Assembly: GCA_964057225.1 (NCBI GenBank)
Contig: OZ059896.1
Span: 4,836,001 to 4,900,000, forward strand
Direction of reading: 5' to 3'
DNA from: Auanema rhodensis
Taxonomy: Eukaryota; Nematoda; Chromadorea; Rhabditida; Rhabditidae
Length of the DNA: 64,000 nt
Part shown: piece after piece, positions 43,101 through 58,000 of the stretch
Layout of the letters: the number at the start of each line of letters is the position of its first letter
Numbering within the stretch: position 1 is the first letter of the stretch
The notes under the pieces: generated by a model
What the model was told of the DNA's origin: nothing
Database searches by the model: none
The model's input: the letters and a program-made list of their open reading frames with translations, nothing else
Position numbers and translations under genes: made by a program

Positions 43101-44869
43101 ATCTAATTTTGAAAACGTCATCTCTTTATCTTTCACGTGAAGCGAGTTACATACCAAGTGCACATCACGTGTACATTTAATTAGCATAAATTAAAGTTCA
43201 CGTAAATTTCAAAGTCATGGTTACCATGCACCAATATCAATAAAAATTTGTTTTTAGACTAATATGGACATGGGGAATCTAATTTTCAAAACCGCATCTC
43301 TTTATCTTTCACGTGAAGCGAGTTACATACCAAGTGCACATCACGTGTACATTTAATTAGCATAAATTAAAGTTCACTTAAATTTGAAAGTCATGGTTAC
43401 CATGCAGCAATATCAATAAAATTTTGTTTTTAGACTAATATGGACATGGGGAATCTAATTTTGAAAACCGCATCTCTTTATCTTTCACGTGAAGCGAGTT
43501 ACATACCAAGTGCACATCACGTGTACATTTAATTAGCATAAATTAAAGTTCACGTAAATTTCAAACTCATGGTTACCATGCACCAATATCAATAAAAATT
43601 TGTTTTTAGACTAATATGGACATGGGGAATCTATATTTGAAAAACGCATCTCTTTATCTTTCACGTGAAGCGAGTTACATACCAAGTGCACATCACGTGT
43701 ACATTTAATTAGCATAAATCAAAGTTCACGTAAATTTCAAAGTCATGGTTACCATGCACCAATATCAATAAAATTTTGTTTTTAGACTAATATGGACATG
43801 GGGAATCTAATTTTGAAAACCGCATCTCTTTATTTTTCACGTGAAGCGAGTTACATACCAAGTGCACATCACGTGTACATTTAATTAGCATAAATTAAAG
43901 TTCACGTAAATTTCAAACTCATGGTTACCATACACCAATATCAATAAAAATTTGTTTTTAGACTAATATGGACATGGAGAATCTAATTTTAAAAACCGCA
44001 TCTCTTTATCTTTCACGTGAAGCGAGTTACATACCAAGTGCACATCACGTGTACATTTAATTAGCATAAATTAAAGTTCACGTAAATTTCAAAGTCATGG
44101 TTACCATGCACCAATATCAATAAAATTTTGTTTTTAGACTAATATGGACATGGGGAATCTAATTTTGAAAACCGCATCTCTTTATCTTTCACGTGAAGCG
44201 AGTTACATACCAAGTGCACATCACGTGTACATTTAATTAGCATAAATTAAAGTTCACGTAAATTTCAAACTCATGGTTACCATGAACCAATATCAATAAA
44301 AATTTGTTTTTAGACTAATATGGACATGGGGAATCTAATTTTGAAAACCGCATCTCTTTATCTTTCACGTGAAGCGAGTTACATACCAAGTGCACATCAC
44401 GTGTACATTTAATTAGCATAAATTAAAGTTCACTTAAATTTCAAAGTCATGGTTACCATGCATCAATATCAATAAAATTTTGTTTTTAGACTAATATGGA
44501 CATGGGGAATCTAATTTTGAAAACCGCATCTCTTTATCTTTCACGTGAAGCGAGTTACATACCAAGTGCACATCACGTGTACATTTAATTAGCATAAATT
44601 AAAGTTCACATAAATTTCAAACTCATGGTTACCATGCACCAATATCAATAAAAATTTGTTTTTAGACTAATATGGACATGGGGAATCTAATTTTGAAAAA
44701 CGCATCTCTTTATCTTTCACGTGAAGCGAGTTACATACCAAGTGCACATCACGTGTACATTTAATTAGCATAAATTAAAGTTCACGTAAATTTCAAAGTC
44801 ATGGTTACCATGCACCAATATCAATAAAATTTTGTTTTTAGACTAATATGGACATGGGGAATCTAATTT

Positions 44870-47690
44870 TGAAAACCGCATCTCTTTATCTTTCACGTGA
44901 AGCGAGTTACATACCAAGTGCACATCACGTGTACATTTTATTAGCATAAATTAAAGTTCACGTAAATTTCAAACTCATGGTTACCATGAACCAATATCAA
45001 TAAAAATTTGTTTTTAGACTAATATGGACATGGAGAATCTAATTATGAAAACCGCATCTCTTTATCTTTCACGTGAAGCGAGTTACATACCAAGTGCACA
45101 TCACGTGTACATTTAATTAGCATAAATTAAAGTTCACGTAAATTTCAAAGTCATGGTTACCATGCACCAATATCAATAAAATTTTGTTTTTAGACTAATA
45201 TGGACATGGGGAATCTAATTTTGGAAACCGCATCTCTTTATCTTTCACGTGAAGCGAGTTACATACCAAGTGCACATCACGTGTACATTTAATTAGCATA
45301 AATTAAAGTTCACGTAAACTTCAAACTCATGGTTACCATACACCAATATCAATAAAAATTTGTTTTTAGACTAATATGGACATGGAGAATCTAATTTTGA
45401 AAACCGCATCTCTTTATCTTTCACGTGAAGCGAGTTACATACCAAGTGCACATCACGTGTACATTTAATTAGCATAAATTAAAGTTCACGTAAATTTCAA
45501 ACTCATGGTTACCATGCACCAATATCAATAAAAATTTGTTTTTAGAGTAATATGGACATGGAGAATCTATTTTTAAAAACCGCATCTCTTTATCTTTCAC
45601 GTGAAGCGAGTTACATACCAAGTGCACATCACGTGTACATTTAATTAGCATAAATTAAAGTTCACGTAAATTTCAAACTCATGGTTACCATGCACCAATA
45701 TCAATAAAATTTTGTTTTTAGACTAATATGGACATGGGGAATCTAATTTTGAAAACCGCATCTCTTTATCTTTCACGTGAAGCGAGTTACATACCAAGTG
45801 CACATCCCGTGTACATTTAATTAGCATAAATTAAAGTTCACGTAAATTTCAAACTCATGGTTACCATGCACCAATATCAATAAAAATTTGTTTTTAGACT
45901 AATATGGACATGGGGAATCTAATTTTGAAAACCGCATCTCTTTATCTTTCACGTGAAGCGAGTTACATACCAAGTGCACATCACGTGTACATTTAATTAG
46001 CATAAATTAAAGTTCACTTAAATTTCAAAGTCATGGTTACCATGCATCAATATCAATAAAATTTTGTTTTTAGACTAATATGGACATGGGGAATCTAATT
46101 TTGAAAACCGCATCTCTTTATCTTTCACGTGAAGCGAGTTACATACCAAGTGCACATCACGTGTACATTTAATTAGCATAAATTAAAGTTCACATAAATT
46201 TCAAACTCATGGTTACCATGCACCAATATCAATAAAAATTTGTTTTTAGACTAATATGGACATGGGGAATCTAATTTTGAAAACCGCATCTCTTTATCTT
46301 TCACGTGAAGCGAGTTACATACCAAGTGCACATCACGTGTACATTTAATTAGCATAAATTAAAGTTCACGTAAATTTCAAACTCATGGTTACCATGAACC
46401 AATATCAATAAAAATTTGTTTTTAGACTAATATGGACATGGAGAATCTAATTATGAAAACCGCATCTCTTTATCTTTCACGTGAAGCGAGTTACATACCA
46501 AGTGCACATCACGTGTACATTTAATTAGCATAAATTAAAGTTCACGTAAATTTCAAAGTCATGGTTACCATGCACCAATATCAATAAAATTTTGTTTTTA
46601 GACTAATATGGACATGGGGAATCTAATTTTGGAAACCGCATCTCTTTATCTTTCACGTGAAGCGAGTTACATACCAAGTGCACATCACGTGTACATTTAA
46701 TTAGCATAAATTAAAGTTCACGTAAACTTCAAACTCATGGTTACCATACACCAATATCAATAAAAATTTGTTTTTAGACTAATATGGACATGGAGAATCT
46801 AATTTTGAAAACCGCATCTCTTTATCTTTCACGTGAAGCGAGTTACATACCAAGTGCACATCACGTGTACATTTAATTAGCATAAATTAAAGTTCACGTA
46901 AATTTCAAACTCATGGTTACCATGCACCAATATCAATAAAAATTTGTTTTTAGAGTAATATGGACATGGAGAATCTATTTTTAAAAACCGCATCTCTTTA
47001 TCTTTCACGTGAAGCGAGTTACATACCAAGTGCACATCACGTGTACATTTAATTAGCATAAATTAAAGTTCACGTAAATTTCAAACTCATGGTTACCATG
47101 CACCAATATCAATAAAATTTTGTTTTTAGACTAATATGGACATGGGGAATCTAATTTTGAAAACCGCATCTCTTTATCTTTCACGTGAAGCGAGTTACAT
47201 ACCAAGTGCACATCCCGTGTACATTTAATTAGCATAAATTAAAGTTCACGTAAATTTCAAACTCATGGTTACCATGCACCAATATCAATAAAAATTTGTT
47301 TTTAGACTAATATGGACATGGGGAATCTAATTTTGAAAACCGCATCTCTTTATCTTTCACGTGAAGCGAGTTACATACCAAGTGCACATCACGTGTACAT
47401 TTAATTAGCATAAATTAAAGTTCACTTAAATTTCAAAGTCATGGTTACCATGCATCAATATCAATAAAATTTTGTTTTTAGACTAATATGGACATGGGGA
47501 ATCTAATTTTGAAAACCGCATCTCTTTATCTTTCACGTGAAGCGAGTTACATACCAAGTGCACATCACGTGTACATTTAATTAGCATAAATTAAAGTTCA
47601 CATAAATTTCAAACTCATGGTTACCATGCACCAATATCAATAAAAATTTGTTTTTAGACTAATATGGACATGGGGAATCTAATTTTGAAA
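44870..47690 (-). repeat. Tandem duplication of an 8-monomer block
   Basis: Two copies of 1,408 bp, about 44.87-46.28 and 46.28-47.69 kb. Shared markers are CATCCCGTG (45,803/47,211), the GTAAACTTC/CATACACC monomer (about 45,313/46,721) and the GAGTAATATGG monomer ending at 45,651/47,059. Each also has GGAGAATCTAATTATG and AATTTTGGAAACC. The first copy carries a private TACATTTTATTAG at about 44,936. The left arm has only one copy (about 7.3-8.7 kb), so the duplication occurred in the right arm, or a left copy was lost. It explains the +8-monomer step in the mirror alignment. Confidence 0.87.
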
Positions 47691-49074
47691 AACGCATCTC
47701 TTTATCTTTCACGTGAAGCGAGTTACATACCAAGTGCACATCACGTGTACATTTAATTAGCATAAATTAAAGTTCACGTAAATTTCAAAGTCATGGTTAC
47801 CATGCACCAATATCAATAAAATTTTGTTTTTAGACTAATATGGACATGGGGAATCTAATTTTGAAAACCGCATCTCTTTATCTTTCACGTGAAGCGAGTT
47901 ACATACCAAGTGCACATCACGTGTACATTTAATTAGCATAAATTAAAGTTCACGTAAATTTCAAACTCATGGTTACCATGAACCAATATCAATAAAAATT
48001 TGTTTTTAGACTAATATGGACATGGAGAATCTAATTATGAAAACCGCATCTCTTTATCTTTCACGTGAAGCGAGTTACATACCAAGTGCACATCACGTGT
48101 ACATTTAATTAGCATAAATTAAAGTTCACGTAAATTTCAAAGTCATGGTTACCATGCACCAATATCAATAAAATTTTGTTTTTAGACTAATATGGACATG
48201 GGGAATCTAATTTTGAAAACCGCATCTCTTTATTTTTCACGTGAAGCGAGTTACATACCAAGTGCACATCACGTGTACATTTAATTAGCATAAATTAAAG
48301 TTCACGTAAATTTCAAAGTCATGGTTACCATGCACCAATATCAATGAAATTTTGTTTTTAGACTAATATGGACATGGGGAATCTAATTTTGAAAACCGCA
48401 TCTCTTTATCTTTCACGTGAAGCGAGTTACATACCAAGTGCACATCACGTGTACATTTAATTAGCATAAATTAAAGTTCACGTAAACTTCAAACTCATGG
48501 TTACCATACACCAATATCAATAAAAATTTGTTTTTAGAGTAATATGGACATGGAGAATCTATTTTTAAAAACCGCATCTCTTTATCTTTCACGTGAATCG
48601 AGTTACATACCAAGTGCACATCACGTGTACATTTAATTAGCATAAATTAAAGTTCACGTAAATTTCAAACTCATGGTTACCATGCACCAATATCAATAAA
48701 AATTTGTTTTTAGACTAATATGGACATGGAGAATCTAATTTTGAAAACCGCATCTCTTTATCTTTCACGTGAAGCGAGTTACATACCAAGTGCACATCAC
48801 GTGTACATTTAATTAGCATAAATTAAAGTTCACGTAAATTTCAAACTCATGGTTACCATGCACCAATATCAATACAATTTTGTTTTTAGACTAATATGGA
48901 CATGGGGAATCTAATTTTGAAAACCGCATCTCTTTATCTTTCACGTGCGAGTTACATACCAAGTGCACATCACGTGTACATTTAATTAGCATAAATTAAA
49001 GTTCACTTAAATTTCAAAGTCATGGTTACCATGCACCAATATCAATAAAATTTTGTTTTTAGACTAATATGGAC

Positions 49075-52000
49075 ATGGGGAATCTATATTTGAAAAACGC
49101 ATCTCTTTATCTTTCACGTGAAGCGAGTTACATACCAAGTGCACATCACGTGTACATTTAATTAGCATAAATCAAAGTTCACGTAAATTTCAAAGTCATG
49201 GTTACCATGCACCAATATCAATAAAATTTTGTTTTTAGACTAATATGGACATGGGGAATCTAATTATGAAAACCGCATCTCTTTATCTTTCACGTGAAGC
49301 GAGTTACATACCAAGTGCACATCACGTGTACATTTAATTAGCATAAATTAAAGTTCACGTAAATTTCAAAGTCATGGTTACCATGCACCAATATCAATAA
49401 AATTTTGTTTTTAGACTAATATGGACATGGGGAATCTAATTTTGAAAACCGCATCTCTTTATTTTTCACGTGAAGCGAGTTACATACCAAGTGCACATCA
49501 CGTGTACATTTAATTAGCATAAATTAAAGTTCACGTAAATTTCAAACTCATGGTTACCATACACCAATATCAATAAAAATTTGTTTTTAGACTAATATGG
49601 ACATGGAGAATCTAATTTTAAAAACCGCATCTCTTTATCTTTCACGTGAAGCGAGTTACATACCAAGTGCACATCACGTGTACATTTAATTAGCATAAAT
49701 TAAAGTTCACGTAAATTTCAAAGTCATGGTTACCATGCACCAATATCAATAAAATTTTGTTTTTAGACTAATATGGACATGGGGAATCTAATTTTGAAAA
49801 CCGCATCTCTTTATCTTTCACGTGAAGCGAGTTACATACCAAGTGCACATCACGTGTACATTTAATTAGCATAAATTAAAGTTCACGTAAATTTCAAACT
49901 CATGGTTACCATGCACCAATATCAATAAAAATTTGTTTTTAGACTAATATGGACATGGAGAATCTAATTTTGAAAACCGCATCTCTTTATCTTTCACGTG
50001 AAGCGAGTTACATACCAAGTGCACATCACGTGTACATTTAATTAGCATAAATTAAAGTTCACGTAAATTTCAAACTCATGGTTACCATGCACCAATATCA
50101 ATAAAAATTTGTTTTTAGAGTAATATGGACATGGAGAATCTATTTTTAAAAACCGCATCTCTTTATCTTTCACGTGAAGCGAGTTACATACCAAGTGCAC
50201 ATCACGTGTACATTTAATTAGCATAAATTAAAGTTCACGTAAATTTCAAAGTCATGGTTACCATGCACCAATATCAATAAAATTTTGTTTTTAGACTAAT
50301 ATGGACATGGGGAATCTAATTTTCAAAACCGCATCTCTTTATCTTTCACGTGAAGCGAGTTACATACCAAGTGCACATCACGTGTACATTTAATTAGCAT
50401 ACATTAAAGTTCACTTAAATTTGAAAGTCATGGTTACCATGCAGCAATATCAATAAAAATTTGTTTTTAGACTAATATGGACATGGGGAATCTATATTTG
50501 AAAAACGCATCTCTTTATCTTTCACGTGAAGCGAGTTACATACCAAGTGCACATCACGTGTACATTTAATTAGCATAAATTAAAGTTCACGTAAATTTCA
50601 AAGTCATGGTTACCATGCACCAATATCAATAAAATTTTGTTTTTAGACTAATATGGACATGGGGAATCTAATTTTGAAAACCGCATCTCTTTATCTTTCA
50701 CGTGAAGCGAGTTACATACCAAGTGCACATCACGTGTACATTTAATTAGCATAAATTAAAGTTCACGTAAATTTCAAACTCATGGTTACCATGCACCAAT
50801 ATCAATAAAAATTTGTTTTTAGACTAATATGGACATGGAGAATCTAATTTTGAAAACCGCATCTCTTTATCTTTCACGTGAAGCGAGTTACATACCAAGT
50901 GCACATCACGTGTACATTTAATTAGCATAAATTAAAGTTCACGTAAATTTCAAACTCATGGTTACCATGCACCAATATCAATAAAAATTTGTTTTTAGAG
51001 TAATATGGACATGGAGAATCTATTTTTAAAAACCGCATCTCTTTATCTTTCACGTGAAGCGAGTTACATACCAAGTGCACATCACGTGTACATTTAATTA
51101 GCATAAATTAAAGTTCACGTAAATTTCAAACTCATGGTTACCATGCACCAATATCAATAAAATTTTGTTTTTAGACTAATATGGACATGGGGAATCTAAT
51201 TTTGAAAACCGCATCTCTTTATCTTTCACGTGAAGCGAGTTACATACCAAGTGCACATCCCGTGTACATTTAATTAGCATAAATTAAAGTTCACGTAAAT
51301 TTCAAACTCATGGTTACCATGCACCAATATCAATAAAAATTTGTTTTTAGACTAATATGGACATGGGGAATCTAATTTTGAAAACCGCATCTCTTTATCT
51401 TTCACGTGAAGCGAGTTACATACCAAGTGCACATCACGTGTACATTTAATTAGCATAAATTAAAGTTCACTTAAATTTCAAAGTCATGGTTACCATGCAT
51501 CAATATCAATAAAATTTTGTTTTTAGACTAATATGGACATGGGGAATCTAATTTTGAAAACCGCATCTCTTTATCTTTCACGTGAAGCGAGTTACATACC
51601 AAGTGCACATCACGTGTACATTTAATTAGCATAAATTAAAGTTCACATAAATTTCAAACTCATGGTTACCATGCACCAATATCAATAAAAATTTGTTTTT
51701 AGACTAATATGGACATGGGGAATCTAATTTTGAAAAACGCATCTCTTTATCTTTCACGTGAAGCGAGTTACATACCAAGTGCACATCACGTGCACATTTA
51801 ATTAGCATAAATTAAAGTTCACGTAAATTTCAAAGTCATGGTTACCATGCACCAATATCAATAAAATTTTGTTTTTAGACTAATATGGACATGGGGAATC
51901 TAATTTTGAAAACCGCATCTCTTTATCTTTCACGTGAAGCGAGTTACATACCAAGTGCACATCACGTGTACATTTAATTAGCATAAATTAAAGTTCACGT

Positions 52001-55000
52001 AAATTTCAAACTCATGGTTACCATGAACCAATATCAATAAAAATTTGTTTTTAGACTAATATGGACATGGAGAATCTAATTATGAAAACCGCATCTCTTT
52101 ATCTTTCACGTGAAGCGAGTTACATACCAAGTGCACATCACGTGTACATTTAATTAGCATAAATTAAAGTTCACGTAAATTTCAAAGTCATGGTTACCAT
52201 GCACCAATATCAATAAAATTTTGTTTTTAGACTAATATGGACATGGGGAATCTAATTTTGAAAACCGCATCTCTTTATTTTTCACGTGAAGCGAGTTACA
52301 TACCAAGTGCACATCACGTGTACATTTAATTAGCATAAATTAAAGTTCACGTAAATTTCAAAGTCATGGTTACCATGCACCAATATCAATGAAATTTTGT
52401 TTTTAGACTAATATGGACATGGGGAATCTAATTTTGAAAACCGCATCTCTTTATCTTTCACGTGAAGCGAGTTACATACCAAGTGCACATCACGTGTACA
52501 TTTAATTAGCATAAATTAAAGTTCACGTAAACTTCAAACTCATGGTTACCATACACCAATATCAATAAAAATTTGTTTTTAGAGTAATATGGACATGGAG
52601 AATCTATTTTTAAAAACCGCATCTCTTTATCTTTCACGTGAATCGAGTTACATACCAAGTGCACATCACGTGTACATTTAATTAGCATAAATTAAAGTTC
52701 ACGTAAATTTCAAACTCATGGTTACCATGCACCAATATCAATAAAAATTTGTTTTTAGACTAATATGGACATGGAGAATCTAATTTTGAAAACCGCATCT
52801 CTTTATCTTTCACGTGAAGCGAGTTACATACCAAGTGCACATCACGTGTACATTTAATTAGCATAAATTAAAGTTCACGTAAATTTCAAACTCATGGTTA
52901 CCATGCACCAATATCAATACAATTTTGTTTTTAGACTAATATGGACATGGGGAATCTAATTTTGAAAACCGCATCTCTTTATCTTTCACGTGCGAGTTAC
53001 ATACCAAGTGCACATCACGTGTACATTTAATTAGCATAAATTAAAGTTCACTTAAATTTCAAAGTCATGGTTACCATGCACCAATATCAATAAAAATTTG
53101 TTTTTAGACTAATATGGACATGGGGAATCTAATTTTCAAAACCGCATCTCTTTATCTTTCACGTGAAGCGAGTTACATACCAAGTGCACATCACGTGTAC
53201 ATTTAATTAGCATAAATTAAAGTTCACTTAAATTTGAAAGTCATGGTTACCATGCAGCAATATCAATAAAATTTTGTTTTTAGACTAATATGGACATGGG
53301 GAATCTAATTTTGAAAACCGCATCTCTTTATCTTTCACGTGAAGCGAGTTACATACCAAGTGCACATCCCGTGTACATTTAATTAGCATAAATTAAAGTT
53401 CACGTAAATTTCAAACTCATGGTTACCATGCACCAATATCAATAAAAATTTGTTTTTAGACTAATATGGACATGGGGAATCTATATTTGAAAAACGCATC
53501 TCTTTATCTTTCACGTGAAGCGAGTTACATACCAAGTGCACATCACGTGTACATTTAATTAGCATAAATCAAAGTTCACGTAAATTTCAAAGTCATGGTT
53601 ACCATGCACCAATATCAATAAAATTTTGTTTTTAGACTAATATGGACATGGGGAATCTAATTATGAAAACCGCATCTCTTTATCTTTCACGTGAAGCGAG
53701 TTACATACCAAGTGCACATCACGTGTACATTTAATTAGCATAAATTAAAGTTCACGTAAATTTCAAAGTCATGGTTACCATGCACCAATATCAATAAAAT
53801 TTTGTTTTTAGACTAATATGGACATGGGGAATCTAATTTTGAAAACCGCATCTCTTTATTTTTCACGTGAAGCGAGTTACATACCAAGTGCACATCACGT
53901 GTACATTTAATTAGCATAAATTAAAGTTCACGTAAATTTCAAACTCATGGTTACCATACACCAATATCAATAAAAATTTGTTTTTAGACTAATATGGACA
54001 TGGAGAATCTAATTTTAAAAACCGCATCTCTTTATCTTTCACGTGAAGCGAGTTACATACCAAGTGCACATCACGTGTACATTTAATTAGCATAAATTAA
54101 AGTTCACGTAAATTTCAAAGTCATGGTTACCATGCACCAATATCAATAAAATTTTGTTTTTAGACTAATATGGACATGGGGAATCTAATTTTGAAAACCG
54201 CATCTCTTTATCTTTCACGTGAAGCGAGTTACATACCAAGTGCACATCACGTGTACATTTAATTAGCATAAATTAAAGTTCACGTAAATTTCAAACTCAT
54301 GGTTACCATGCACCAATATCAATAAAAATTTGTTTTTAGACTAATATGGACATGGAGAATCTAATTTTGAAAACCGCATCTCTTTATCTTTCACGTGAAG
54401 CGAGTTACATACCAAGTGCACATCACGTGTACATTTAATTAGCATAAATTAAAGTTCACGTAAATTTCAAACTCATGGTTACCATGCACCAATATCAATA
54501 AAAATTTGTTTTTAGAGTAATATGGACATGGAGAATCTATTTTTAAAAACCGCATCTCTTTATCTTTCACGTGAAGCGAGTTACATACCAAGTGCACATC
54601 ACGTGTACATTTAATTAGCATAAATTAAAGTTCACGTAAATTTCAAAGTCATGGTTACCATGCACCAATATCAATAAAATTTTGTTTTTAGACTAATATG
54701 GACATGGGGAATCTAATTTTCAAAACCGCATCTCTTTATCTTTCACGTGAAGCGAGTTACATACCAAGTGCACATCACGTGTACATTTAATTAGCATACA
54801 TTAAAGTTCACTTAAATTTGAAAGTCATGGTTACCATGCAGCAATATCAATAAAAATTTGTTTTTAGACTAATATGGACATGGGGAATCTATATTTGAAA
54901 AACGCATCTCTTTATCTTTCACGTGAAGCGAGTTACATACCAAGTGCACATCACGTGTACATTTAATTAGCATAAATTAAAGTTCACGTAAATTTCAAAG

Positions 55001-58000
55001 TCATGGTTACCATGCACCAATATCAATAAAATTTTGTTTTTAGACTAATATGGACATGGGGAATCTAATTTTGAAAACCGCATCTCTTTATCTTTCACGT
55101 GAAGCGAGTTACATACCAAGTGCACATCACGTGTACATTTAATTAGCATAAATTAAAGTTCACGTAAATTTCAAACTCATGGTTACCATGCACCAATATC
55201 AATAAAAATTTGTTTTTAGACTAATATGGACATGGAGAATCTAATTTTGAAAACCGCATCTCTTTATCTTTCACGTGAAGCGAGTTACATACCAAGTGCA
55301 CATCACGTGTACATTTAATTAGCATAAATTAAAGTTCACGTAAATTTCAAACTCATGGTTACCATGCACCAATATCAATAAAAATTTGTTTTTAGAGTAA
55401 TATGGACATGGAGAATCTATTTTTAAAAACCGCATCTCTTTATCTTTCACGTGAAGCGAGTTACATACCAAGTGCACATCACGTGTACATTTAATTAGCA
55501 TAAATTAAAGTTCACGTAAATTTCAAACTCATGGTTACCATGCACCAATATCAATAAAATTTTGTTTTTAGACTAATATGGACATGGGGAATCTAATTTT
55601 GAAAACCGCATCTCTTTATCTTTCACGTGAAGCGAGTTACATACCAAGTGCACATCCCGTGTACATTTAATTAGCATAAATTAAAGTTCACGTAAATTTC
55701 AAACTCATGGTTACCATGCACCAATATCAATAAAAATTTGTTTTTAGACTAATATGGACATGGGGAATCTAATTTTGAAAACCGCATCTCTTTATCTTTC
55801 ACGTGAAGCGAGTTACATACCAAGTGCACATCACGTGTACATTTAATTAGCATAAATTAAAGTTCACTTAAATTTCAAAGTCATGGTTACCATGCATCAA
55901 TATCAATAAAATTTTGTTTTTAGACTAATATGGACATGGGGAATCTAATTTTGAAAACCGCATCTCTTTATCTTTCACGTGAAGCGAGTTACATACCAAG
56001 TGCACATCACGTGTACATTTAATTAGCATAAATTAAAGTTCACATAAATTTCAAACTCATGGTTACCATGCACCAATATCAATAAAAATTTGTTTTTAGA
56101 CTAATATGGACATGGGGAATCTAATTTTGAAAAACGCATCTCTTTATCTTTCACGTGAAGCGAGTTACATACCAAGTGCACATCACGTGTACATTTAATT
56201 AGCATAAATTAAAGTTCACGTAAATTTCAAAGTCATGGTTACCATGCACCAATATCAATAAAATTTTGTTTTTAGACTAATATGGACATGGGGAATCTAA
56301 TTTTGAAAACCGCATCTCTTTATCTTTCACGTGAAGCGAGTTACATACCAAGTGCACATCACGTGTACATTTAATTAGCATAAATTAAAGTTCACGTAAA
56401 TTTCAAACTCATGGTTACCATGAACCAATATCAATAAAAATTTGTTTTTAGACTAATATGGACATGGAGAATCTAATTATGAAAACCGCATCTCTTTATC
56501 TTTCACGTGAAGCGAGTTACATACCAAGTGCACATCACGTGTACATTTAATTAGCATAAATTAAAGTTCACGTAAATTTCAAAGTCATGGTTACCATGCA
56601 CCAATATCAATAAAATTTTGTTTTTAGACTAATATGGACATGGGGAATCTAATTTTGAAAACCGCATCTCTTTATTTTTCACGTGAAGCGAGTTACATAC
56701 CAAGTGCACATCACGTGTACATTTAATTAGCATAAATTAAAGTTCACGTAAATTTCAAAGTCATGGTTACCATGCACCAATATCAATGAAATTTTGTTTT
56801 TAGACTAATATGGACATGGGGAATCTAATTTTGAAAACCGCATCTCTTTATCTTTCACGTGAAGCGAGTTACATACCAAGTGCACATCACGTGTACATTT
56901 AATTAGCATAAATTAAAGTTCACGTAAACTTCAAACTCATGGTTACCATACACCAATATCAATAAAAATTTGTTTTTAGAGTAATATGGACATGGAGAAT
57001 CTATTTTTAAAAACCGCATCTCTTTATCTTTCACGTGAATCGAGTTACATACCAAGTGCACATCACGTGTACATTTAATTAGCATAAATTAAAGTTCACG
57101 TAAATTTCAAACTCATGGTTACCATGCACCAATATCAATAAAAATTTGTTTTTAGACTAATATGGACATGGAGAATCTAATTTTGAAAACCGCATCTCTT
57201 TATCTTTCACGTGAAGCGAGTTACATACCAAGTGCACATCACGTGTACATTTAATTAGCATAAATTAAAGTTCACGTAAATTTCAAACTCATGGTTACCA
57301 TGCACCAATATCAATACAATTTTGTTTTTAGACTAATATGGACATGGGGAATCTAATTTTGAAAACCGCATCTCTTTATCTTTCACGTGCGAGTTACATA
57401 CCAAGTGCACATCACGTGTACATTTAATTAGCATAAATTAAAGTTCACTTAAATTTCAAAGTCATGGTTACCATGCACCAATATCAATAAAAATTTGTTT
57501 TTAGACTAATATGGACATGGGGAATCTAATTTTCAAAACCGCATCTCTTTATCTTTCACGTGAAGCGAGTTACATACCAAGTGCACATCACGTGTACATT
57601 TAATTAGCATAAATTAAAGTTCACTTAAATTTGAAAGTCATGGTTACCATGCAGCAATATCAATAAAATTTTGTTTTTAGACTAATATGGACATGGGGAA
57701 TCTAATTTTGAAAACCGCATCTCTTTATCTTTCACGTGAAGCGAGTTACATACCAAGTGCACATCCCGTGTACATTTAATTAGCATAAATTAAAGTTCAC
57801 GTAAATTTCAAACTCATGGTTACCATGCACCAATATCAATAAAAATTTGTTTTTAGACTAATATGGACATGGGGAATCTATATTTGAAAAACGCATCTCT
57901 TTATCTTTCACGTGAAGCGAGTTACATACCAAGTGCACATCACGTGTACATTTAATTAGCATAAATCAAAGTTCACGTAAATTTCAAAGTCATGGTTACC

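Larger units (their letters stand above)
1..54827. repeat. Giant inverted repeat (mirror-image array)
   Basis: Private variants pair across the junction with constant coordinate sums. Segment 1, about 17.53-25.37 kb with 25.59-33.43 kb, sum 50,955: examples are 24,314/26,641, 22,056/28,899, 21,836/29,119 and 18,083/32,872. Segment 2, about 11.72-17.52 kb with 36.25-42.05 kb, sum 53,771: examples are 17,444/36,327, 16,147/37,624, 15,552/38,219 and the linked pair of variants near 13,169 and 40,603. Segment 3, a short stretch just outside the 1-bp deletion, sum 53,772. Segment 4, about 7.35-11.0 kb with 42.6-46.24 kb, sum 53,596. Segment 5, about 5.93-7.35 kb with 47.65-49.07 kb, sum 55,004. 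Segment 6, about 1-5.75 kb with 49.08-54.83 kb, sum 54,828. Steps are +16, -1, +8 and -1 monomers plus one single base. The left arm reaches the window edge, so the true palindrome is probably longer. Confidence 0.93.
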
